Shown here piece after piece: positions 46,716-52,770 of a stretch of 64,000 bases of DNA. The notes beneath the pieces are model-generated. The model saw nothing but the letters and a program-made list of their open reading frames with translations. It did no database searches and was not told where the DNA came from. A program made the position numbers and the translations under genes. Location of the stretch: assembly GCA_016125585.1 (NCBI GenBank), contig WGLL01000007.1, positions 62,001 through 126,000 of the forward strand. Reading direction: 5' to 3'. Every line of letters starts with the position of its first letter. The first letter of the stretch is position 1. This stretch comes from Caulobacter sp. Lineage in GTDB: Bacteria > Pseudomonadota > Alphaproteobacteria > Caulobacterales > Caulobacteraceae.

Positions 46716-46905
46716 CGAGAGGAAAGGGTGGGGGCTTCTGTCGCCAGGCTTACGCCCCTTCGCTGAATTGTCGGGGGGCTCGCCGGCGAGCGTGGAAGGT
46801 GGGGGGATTCTGTTGCCAGGCTCCCGCCCCTTTTTGATTAGTTGGGGGGAGCCTCGTCGGCCAGCGTGGAAGGTGGGGGGATTCTGTTGCCAGGCTCCCC
46901 CCGGG
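46716..46905. repeat. Three tandem imperfect ~73-bp repeats downstream of ssrA
   Basis: Copies share GTGGAAGGTGGGGGG, ATTCTGTTGCCAGGCTCC and a GGGGGGAGCCT/GGGGGGCTCG connector. The ATTCTG marks lie at 46735 (diverged, CTTCTG), 46807 and 46881, a period of 72-74 bp. Within the array GGGGGGAGCCT (46844-) pairs with AGGCTCCCCCC (46892-), so a hairpin about 60 nt long can form, and GGGGGGA pairs with TCCCCCC on the minus strand. Noncoding on both strands; directly after the tmRNA gene on its strand. Confidence 0.7.
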
Positions 46906-46919
46906 CCCCGCCTGAAGGT

Positions 46920-47199
46920 GCTAAACCCGCAGGGCTTTAGAGCGAGTGCTCCGGCGCTGCATTACGCGGCGACGGCGAACTCTTCAGCGAAGTTATCGTT
47001 CGCATTTAGTTTAACGGCCCGAAACGGTGGGCCATGCCGAGAGAAAGCAATCACCTTTACACGTCTGTCGATGCTGATCGGCCCCGCACTTCCCGGCGAT
47101 AACCCGGAAGAGAATTGGTGGAGCCGCCGGGAATCGCACCCGGGTCCAGTCCGCTTATTACGTGCGCGTTTATCTCCATAGTCCGGGCAAGCCCGGACC
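46920..47199 (-). ncRNA. ssrA: Circularly permuted two-piece tmRNA
   Basis: Minus strand, 5' to 3': hairpin GTCCGGGCttGCCCGGAC (47198-47181); acceptor piece with T-arm CCGGG-TGCGATT-CCCGG and ...GGCTCCACCA ending at 47116; a 30-nt spacer with its own hairpin; coding piece starting GGGGCCGATCAG at 47085. GGGGCC pairs with GGCUCC of the acceptor piece to rebuild the acceptor stem. The tag frame (47003-46962) reads ANDNFAEEFAVAA-stop, followed by a CTAAA/TTTAG hairpin at about 46942-46921. A TATATT box at 47210-47205 would place the transcript start near 47199. The 3' limit is approximate. Rescues stalled ribosomes; SspB recognises the tag. Confidence 0.92.
46962..47003 (-). other. tmRNA tag-peptide reading frame
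   Basis: Resume codon GCG at 47003-47001, then AAC GAT AAC ... GCG and TAA at 46964-46962. It encodes ANDNFAEEFAVAA; with the alanine delivered by charged tmRNA the appended tag is AANDNFAEEFAVAA. Ends in the AA-type degron read by ClpX. The preceding CTAAAT takes the place of the resume-positioning sequence. Confidence 0.93.
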
Positions 47200-47279
47200 C
47201 TCCCAATATAGGAGCTCAAACCTCCCAAGGGAATAACCCGGGGGTCACGGTTGCGTTGGAAAGAGCGCCGGCCCCGGAC

Positions 47280-48083
47280 TCAGATCGAGATTTCCCCGAC
47301 CAGGTAGTCGGCGCACCGTCCCTTGAGGCCGACCCGGTCGCCGCGATCCTCGCACAGTACCGTGCCGCCGCGGCGCGACAGCTGGCGGCCGACCAGGTTC
47401 TTCTTTCCCAGACGCGAAGCCCAGTAGGGGGTCAGGGCGCAATGGGCCCCGCCGGTGACCGGATCCTCGTCGATGCCCTTGGCGGGGGCAAAGAAGCGGG
47501 AGACGAAGTCCCAGCCCCGATCGCCCTGATGGCGCGCCGTCACCGACACCCCGATGTTGTCCAGCGGCCGGCAGAAGCGGGCCAGGGCGGGGAAGTCCGG
47601 CGCCATAGCGGCGATCTCGGCCTCGTCGTCGAACACGGCCAGCATGGTTGCGCCCTCGACAATGGCGCGCGGGCGGGCGCCAAGCGCGGCTTCAAGCTCG
47701 GGCGGGACCGGGCTCTCCGGGCCGGGGCGGGCGGGAAAGTCCATCTCCAGCAGGCCGTCCCCCGCGCGGCTGACCCGAAGGGGGCCGCTGAGAGTCTGAA
47801 AGACAATCCGGTCGCCGCTGAAGCCGAGGTAGCGATACAGCACATGGGCGCTGGCCAGGGTGGCGTGGCCGCACAGGGGAACCTCGACCTCCGGCGTGAA
47901 CCAGCGCAGGCCGAACCCCTCGCCCTCCGGAACGAAGAAGGCGGTCTCCGCCAGATTGTTCTCCGCGGCGATGGCCTGCATCAGGGCCGGCTCGATCCAG
48001 CGCTCAAGCGGGACCACAGCGGCTGGATTGCCCTGGAAGGGCGCGTCGGCGAAGGCGTCGACCTGGTAGAGGGGCAGGTTCAT
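47280..48083 (-). CDS. PhzF-family isomerase/epimerase
   Basis: 267 residues of the PhzF/DapF-like fold: N-terminal YQVDAFADAPFQGNPAAVVPL, the catalytic-Glu block NNLAETAFFVP (Glu about 46), VPLCGHATLASAHVLY and the mirrored C-terminal EDPVTGGAHCALTPYWA. The cysteine pair of diaminopimelate epimerase is not in place, as expected for PhzF. Genes for phenazine synthesis are absent, so the natural substrate is unknown. Overlaps the GFA gene stop by ATGA. Confidence 0.9.
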   Translation of the reverse strand: MNLPLYQVDAFADAPFQGNPAAVVPLERWIEPALMQAIAAENNLAETAFFVPEGEGFGLRWFTPEVEVPLCGHATLASAHVLYRYLGFSGDRIVFQTLSGPLRVSRAGDGLLEMDFPARPGPESPVPPELEAALGARPRAIVEGATMLAVFDDEAEIAAMAPDFPALARFCRPLDNIGVSVTARHQGDRGWDFVSRFFAPAKGIDEDPVTGGAHCALTPYWASRLGKKNLVGRQLSRRGGTVLCEDRGDRVGLKGRCADYLVGEISI

Positions 48084-48445
48084 GATTGAGGCTCCTGAAG
48101 CGACATGCCGGCGCCATCGGTGCGCCGGACGGGGAGGGCGGCGGGGTCGAAGCCGTCCAGGCAGAAGACATTGACCCCGAGACTGTCAGGCGCGGCCCGC
48201 TTGCGGTGGAAGGTGTAGACGCCGCAGCGCCGGCAGAAGTGATGCCGGGCGACGCCGGTGTTCCAGACGTAGGTCGCCAGCCGGTCCTCCCCGGCCAGCA
48301 GCCGCAGCGCCTCTTGCGGGACCCTGATCATCAGGGCGTTGCGCCTGGCGCACAGCGAGCAGTCGCAGGTGGTCAATTCGACGGGGTCGGCCTCGACCTC
48401 GAAGCGGATGTCGCCACAGTGACAGGCGCCGGCGTAGCGCGGCAT
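48080..48445 (-). CDS. GFA/CENP-V family zinc protein
   Basis: 121 residues with the zinc-binding cysteines of glutathione-dependent formaldehyde-activating-like proteins: GACHCGDIRFE, TTCDCSLCARRNA and HHFCRRCGVYTFHR. The family is broad and most members have no assigned reaction. First gene of a two-gene unit with PhzF, divergent from a MocR regulator 83 bp away. Confidence 0.9.
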   Translation of the reverse strand: MPRYAGACHCGDIRFEVEADPVELTTCDCSLCARRNALMIRVPQEALRLLAGEDRLATYVWNTGVARHHFCRRCGVYTFHRKRAAPDSLGVNVFCLDGFDPAALPVRRTDGAGMSLQEPQS

Positions 48446-48501
48446 GGAGGATCTCCTTTGCCCCCGAAAATCTCTGGAATTGAGCCAGAGTCAATCATAG
48501 T

Positions 48502-48517
48502 ATTGTCACGATACAAT
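48502..48517. promoter_or_regulatory. Candidate MocR operator ATTGT-N6-ACAAT
   Basis: 5-bp inverted repeat with six central bases (CACGAT), 11 bp before the MocR start and in the 83-bp gap to the divergent GFA-phzF unit. MocR regulators commonly bind between their own gene and a divergent target. Binding here is inference. Confidence 0.4.
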
Positions 48518-48528
48518 GTGAGCGCCCG

Positions 48529-49896
48529 ATGACCTGGACCCCGAAGATCTCCGACGGACCCGAGCCGCTGCATGAGCGGCTTCTGGCCGCCCTCGCCGGA
48601 GACATCGCCGCCGGCGTCCTGACTCCGGGCGTCCGCCTGCCGCCGCAGCGAGACCTGGCCCATGCCGCGGGACTGGGTCTTGGCACTGTCACCCGGGCCT
48701 ATGCGGCGGCCGAGCAGCGGGGCCTGATCTCGGCCCGGGTCGGCCGGGGATCGTTCGTCGCCGAACCCGCCGCGCCGCAGGGCGAGGGCGCGCTGGACCT
48801 GTCGCGCAACCTGCCGCCGATGGGCCCGGCCGAGGCCCGGATCGGTCAGGCCCTGGCCGGTCTGCAGCGCCGGCCGGATCTGGTTCGGGCCCTGACCTAC
48901 GCCCCGCGGGCCGGCGAGCCTGCTCATCGCGCCGCCATGGCCGCCTGGCTGGCCGAGGTCTGCGGCCTGGAGGCCGTCAGCGCCGAACAGCTGGTCCTCT
49001 GCGGCGGCGCCCAGCAGGCCATGGCCCTGGCGCTCGGCGCCGTCTGCCGACCGGGCGATGCGGTGCTGTGCGAGGCGGCCACCTACATGGGCCTCAAGCC
49101 CCTCGCCGAGGCCGCCGGCTACCGCCTCGTCGGCGTGGCGCTCGATGGCGAGGGGATGATCCCGGAGGCCCTGTCCGAGGCGGCCCGGTCGTCGGGCGCC
49201 AGGGCTGTCTACGTCCTGCCCACCCTGCAGAACCCGACAGCGCGGACCATGAGCCCCGGGCGACGTGAGGCCATCGCCGCGACGGCACGGCGCCTGGACC
49301 TGTCGATCATCGAGGACGATGTCTACGGCCTCTACGCCGGCCCCCTGCGCCATCCCCCCATCGCCGCCCTGGCCCCGGAGCGCACCTGGTTCGTGGCCAG
49401 CCTGTCCAAACTGGTCGCGCCGGGCTTGCGGGCCGGGGTCGTGGTCGCCCCGGATCAGCCCGGGCGCGAGCGCCTCCTTCTGGCCGTCGAAGGCCTGCTG
49501 GGGGCCGGCGACACCTTCAGCCGGATGATCGCCAGCCAGTGGATCGAGGACGGCACGGCCCGGACCATCGCCCGGGACAATGTCGCCGAGGCCGCCGCCC
49601 GCCTGGCCCTGGCGCTGGACATCCTGGGGCCGGCGGCGGAACGGCCGAGCGCCGCCGCCAGCCTGCATCTTTGGCTGCCGCTGGACGAGCTGGAGGCCGA
49701 GCGGGTGGCGGGGCGCGCCCTGCGGGCCGGCGTGCAGCTGACCCCGCCGGACCAGCCGTTGGTCGGCGCCGGGACGACGCGGGGCCTGCGACTCTGTCTG
49801 GGGGCTGTGCGAGAGCGCAGTCGGCTGGAAGCGGCCCTGCGGATCGTCGCCGGAGCGATCGCCGGCCGTGAGCCCGGCGAGACGGCCCGGGTCTGA
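48529..49896 (+). CDS. MocR-family regulator (GntR winged helix fused to aminotransferase fold)
   Basis: 455 residues. Residues 10-80: GntR helix-turn-helix (LAALAGDIAAGVLTPGVRLP, LGLGTVTRAYAAAEQRGLIS). Residues 90-450: fold-type I PLP domain, with NPT in TLQNPTARTMSP, ED-D in IIEDDVYGLYAG, and the Schiff-base lysine in FVASLSKLVAPGLRAG. Probably senses PLP or an amino compound to control the divergent GFA-phzF genes. Its stop codon abuts the ilvN stop with no gap. Confidence 0.9.
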   Translation: MTWTPKISDGPEPLHERLLAALAGDIAAGVLTPGVRLPPQRDLAHAAGLGLGTVTRAYAAAEQRGLISARVGRGSFVAEPAAPQGEGALDLSRNLPPMGPAEARIGQALAGLQRRPDLVRALTYAPRAGEPAHRAAMAAWLAEVCGLEAVSAEQLVLCGGAQQAMALALGAVCRPGDAVLCEAATYMGLKPLAEAAGYRLVGVALDGEGMIPEALSEAARSSGARAVYVLPTLQNPTARTMSPGRREAIAATARRLDLSIIEDDVYGLYAGPLRHPPIAALAPERTWFVASLSKLVAPGLRAGVVVAPDQPGRERLLLAVEGLLGAGDTFSRMIASQWIEDGTARTIARDNVAEAAARLALALDILGPAAERPSAAASLHLWLPLDELEAERVAGRALRAGVQLTPPDQPLVGAGTTRGLRLCLGAVRERSRLEAALRIVAGAIAGREPGETARV

Positions 49897-50457
49897 CTAC
49901 ATGCCCTCGGCGCCGCGCTCGATGGAGAGTACGCCTGTGCGCGACAGTTCCACCAGCCCCAGTGGCCGCATCAGTTCGACGAAGCTGTCGATCTTGCCCG
50001 GGGCGCCGGTGATCTCGAAGACGAAGCTGGTCGAGGTAGTGTCGATCACCTGGGCGCGGAAGATCTCGGCCACCCTCAGGGCCTCGACCCGGTCGGCCCC
50101 GGCGCCGCGCACCTTGATCAGGGCCAGTTCCCGTTCGACGCCATTGGGGTCGCGGGTGACGTCATGCACCCGGCGGACGCTGACCACCTTTTCCAGCTGG
50201 GCCTCGATCTGCTCCAGCACATGCGGCGCGCCGCGGGTGACCACGGTGATGCGGCTGGTGTGGGCCTTGCGATCAGTCTCGGCGACCGTCAGGCTTTCGA
50301 TGTTGTAGCCGCGCGCCGCGAACAGACCGACGACGCGGTGCAGGACGCCGGCCTCGTTGTCGACCAGCAGGGCGAAGGTGGCGAGCTGCTCGCTTTCGGT
50401 CTCGTGGGCGAGGTCGTAGGCGGAGGCGGGCTGGGCGGGAAGGGCGGGTTCGGTCAT
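49897..50457 (-). CDS. ilvN: Acetolactate synthase regulatory (small) subunit
   Basis: 186 residues. The N-terminal ACT domain (TFALLVDNEAGVLHRVVGLF, GYNIESLTVAETD) binds valine for feedback inhibition; the C-terminal half (ELALIKVRGAG, EITGAPGKIDSFVELMRPLG) matches the family. Start overlaps the ilvB stop by one base (TGATG), so the subunits are translated together. Convergent with and abutting the MocR gene. Confidence 0.96.
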   Translation of the reverse strand: MTEPALPAQPASAYDLAHETESEQLATFALLVDNEAGVLHRVVGLFAARGYNIESLTVAETDRKAHTSRITVVTRGAPHVLEQIEAQLEKVVSVRRVHDVTRDPNGVERELALIKVRGAGADRVEALRVAEIFRAQVIDTTSTSFVFEITGAPGKIDSFVELMRPLGLVELSRTGVLSIERGAEGM

Positions 50458-52286
50458 CAGACGAGCTTACGCCCCGCGTCGTCGATCACCGAGCCGAGGT
50501 TTTCCAGTTCCTCGGGCAGGATCATCTCGTTGTGGGCCTTGCCCGACGGGATCATCGGCAGGCAGTTCTCGGCCTTCTCCACCCGGCAGTCGAAGATCAC
50601 CGGGCCGGGGTGATCGATGATCTCCTGGATCTTGGCGTCCAGCTCGGCCGGGTCGCTGCAGCGGATGCCGCGCGCGCCATAGGCCTCGGCCAGCTTGACG
50701 AAGTCGGGCAGGCTTTCCGAATAGCTGTGGCTGTAGCGCTGGCCGTGCAGCAGTTCCTGCCACTGGCGGACCATGCCCATCCATTCGTTGTTGAGGATGA
50801 AGATCTTGACCGGCAGGTCGTACTGCACCGCCGTCGACATCTCCTGGATGCACATCTGGATGCTGGCCTCGCCGGCGATGTCGACGACCAGGCTGCCGGG
50901 GTGGGCCAGCTGCACGCCCAGGGCGGCGGGCAGACCGTAGCCCATGGTGCCCAGCCCGCCGGAGGTCATCCAGCGGTTCGGCTCCTGGAAGCGATAGAAC
51001 TGGGCGGCCCACATCTGGTGCTGGCCGACCTCGGTGGTGATGTAGGTGTCGCGGTCGCGGGTCAGGGCGTAGAGCCGCTCGATGGCCAGCTGCGGCTTGA
51101 TGGTCTGGCCGCCCCTGGCGTAGCGCAGGCACTGCACGGCCCGCCAGCCGTCGATCTGCCGCCACCAGTCGTCGAGCGCCTGACGATTGGGCCGATGGCC
51201 GTCGGCCTTCCAGGCGGCGATCAGGTCTTCCAGCACGCTGGCGGCGTCGCCGACGATGCCGACGTCGACCCGGACGTTCTTGTTGATCGAGCTGGCGTCG
51301 ATATCGATGTGGATCTTCTTTGACCCGGGCGAGAAGGCGTCCAACCGGCCGGTGACCCGGTCGTCGAAGCGGGCACCGACACAGACCATGACATCGCAGT
51401 CGTGCATGGCGTTGTTGGCCTCGAAGGTGCCGTGCATGCCGACCATGCCCAGCCAGGCCGGGTCGGCCGCGGGAAAGGCGCCCAGCCCCATCAGGGTCGA
51501 GGTCACCGGCGCCCCGGTCAGGGCGGCGAACTCGCGCAGCAGGGCGCTGGCCCGGGGACCGGCGTTGATGACCCCGCCGCCGGTGTAGAAGATCGGCTTG
51601 CGGGCGCCGGCGATCAGCCGGGCGGCCTCGGCGACGCGGGCCGGGTCGCCCTTGGTGCGCGGGGCGTAGCCGTGGCCGAAGACCACCTCGTCAGGCCCCT
51701 GGTAGTCGCCGCGCGAGAACTGGACGTCCTTGGGGATGTCGATCAGCACTGGACCCGGCCGGCCGCTGGTGGCGATGTGGAAGGCCTCATGCAGGATGCG
51801 CGGCAGGTCGCGGACGTCCTTCACCAGGTAGTTGTGCTTGGTGCAGGCGCGGGTGATGCCGACCGTGTCGGCCTCCTGGAAGGCGTCGGTGCCGATCAGG
51901 TGGGTCGGCACCTGGCCGGTCAGGACGACCATCGGGATGCTGTCCATCAGGGCGTCGACAATGCCGGTGATGGCGTTGGTCGCCCCGGGGCCGCTGGTGA
52001 CCAGGACGACGCCGGGCTTGCCGGTCGAGCGGGCGTAGCCCTCGGCGGCGTGGGCGGCGCCCTGCTCATGGCGCACCAGGATATGGCGCAGGCGCGGGCC
52101 GTGGGCCTCGTTGTCCTGGAACAGGGCGTCGTAGATCGGCAGGACGGCACCGCCCGGATAGCCGAACATCACTTCCACGCCCTGATCGACGAGGGCGCGA
52201 ACCACCATCTCGGCGCCGGTCAGGTGCTCGGGCAGGGCGGCGGCGGGGGCGGTTGCGGCGGGGGAGGCGGTCTTCTGGGCGGTCAT
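50457..52286 (-). CDS. ilvB: Acetolactate synthase catalytic (large) subunit
   Basis: 609 residues; ThDP/FAD enzyme that joins two pyruvates, or pyruvate and 2-ketobutyrate, in valine/isoleucine synthesis. Seen: VEVMFGYPGGAVLPIYD, the catalytic Glu in ILVRHEQGAAHAAEGYARSTG, GPGATNAITGI and the ThDP motif GEASIQMCIQEMSTAVQY...NNEW. About 22 extra N-terminal residues precede the fold. Preceded by a leader peptide rich in Ile/Val/Leu and a terminator, so attenuation control is expected. Confidence 0.97.
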   Translation of the reverse strand: MTAQKTASPAATAPAAALPEHLTGAEMVVRALVDQGVEVMFGYPGGAVLPIYDALFQDNEAHGPRLRHILVRHEQGAAHAAEGYARSTGKPGVVLVTSGPGATNAITGIVDALMDSIPMVVLTGQVPTHLIGTDAFQEADTVGITRACTKHNYLVKDVRDLPRILHEAFHIATSGRPGPVLIDIPKDVQFSRGDYQGPDEVVFGHGYAPRTKGDPARVAEAARLIAGARKPIFYTGGGVINAGPRASALLREFAALTGAPVTSTLMGLGAFPAADPAWLGMVGMHGTFEANNAMHDCDVMVCVGARFDDRVTGRLDAFSPGSKKIHIDIDASSINKNVRVDVGIVGDAASVLEDLIAAWKADGHRPNRQALDDWWRQIDGWRAVQCLRYARGGQTIKPQLAIERLYALTRDRDTYITTEVGQHQMWAAQFYRFQEPNRWMTSGGLGTMGYGLPAALGVQLAHPGSLVVDIAGEASIQMCIQEMSTAVQYDLPVKIFILNNEWMGMVRQWQELLHGQRYSHSYSESLPDFVKLAEAYGARGIRCSDPAELDAKIQEIIDHPGPVIFDCRVEKAENCLPMIPSGKAHNEMILPEELENLGSVIDDAGRKLV

Positions 52287-52315
52287 CGGCGTCTTCTTCA
52301 GGTCTTTCGGGCAAC

Positions 52316-52338
52316 AAAAAGGGCCCGCTAGGGGCCCT
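52316..52338 (-). terminator. Attenuator terminator in the ilvBN leader
   Basis: Minus strand: AGGGCCC, loop CTAGC, GGGCCCT-TTTT. Perfect stem followed by a T-run, located between the leader peptide stop and the ilvB start (29 bp before its ATG). The position marks it as an attenuator rather than an end-of-gene terminator. Confidence 0.85.
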
Positions 52339-52368
52339 GGCGCGTGCGGCCGTGCGGCGTGCTGGGGA

Positions 52369-52416
52369 TCACGCCACGGTCGGCCGCTTGGTAAGTACGA
52401 TGCGCGAGATGTGCAC
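52369..52416 (-). CDS. ilvBN leader peptide (attenuation)
   Basis: 15 codons from a GTG at 52416: MHISRIVLTKRPTVA, then TGA. The Ile-Val-Leu run plus further Ile and Val codons make it a sensor of charged branched-chain tRNAs. CGGAG precedes the start by 9 bp. A rho-independent terminator lies 31 bp after the stop. Organisation matches ilv attenuators known in proteobacteria. Too short to be a functional protein. Confidence 0.8.
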   Translation of the reverse strand: MHISRIVLTKRPTVA

Positions 52417-52770
52417 GAAGTTTGCTCCGAAATAGAGAAAACCTTCGTGCCATGCCGTCAATCGACGGTCAAGATGGGCCGACACGCAATTTCCTTCCAA
52501 TTCCGCAGTCCGGTCCGTCGCTCGCGCGATCCCGGCCGCGGCGGAAGGCCGACCTGACGCATCCTGAGATGGGCGGCCAGGGTTTTCGGCGTCCTCACGC
52601 CTCAAAATGTGTATACGGGCGGCGAGCGTCTGATTTGTTAAAGTTAATGTCGAACTATTGGTCCTTAATTTGAGCATAAATCCGACTTTTGCGGCGAGTC
52701 GTCGCAGTTGTTATTATAAAAACTGTAACTCCATTTTTGGATGTTGTGCCTGCTTTGAAGGCAGGGCGAC
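52417..52770. other. Divergent upstream region of ilvBN and the CHASE4-GGDEF-EAL gene
   Basis: 354 bp without a supported gene. The right half (about 52620-52750) is the most AT-rich stretch of the window and holds a good promoter for the rightward gene (52689-52717). The left half should contain the leftward ilv promoter, but no convincing -35/-10 pair was found there. Confidence 0.6.
52689..52717 (+). promoter_or_regulatory. Candidate sigma-70-type promoter for the GGDEF-EAL gene
   Basis: TTGCGG (52689-52694), 17-bp spacer, TATTAT (52712-52717), in an AT-rich patch 54 bp before the ATG at 52771. The -10 box departs from the GC-rich Caulobacter housekeeping consensus. Confidence 0.4.

Noticed and set aside
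47100..47160. tRNA-like 3' end (GGCTCCACCA with T-arm) as a tRNA gene
   Set aside because: There is no matching D-arm, anticodon arm or 5' acceptor strand upstream; the 5' strand lies downstream in the permuted tmRNA coding piece.
46962..47228. 88-residue minus-strand open frame ending in the tag sequence
   Set aside because: It is the tmRNA read through in one frame; only the 13-codon tag is translated.
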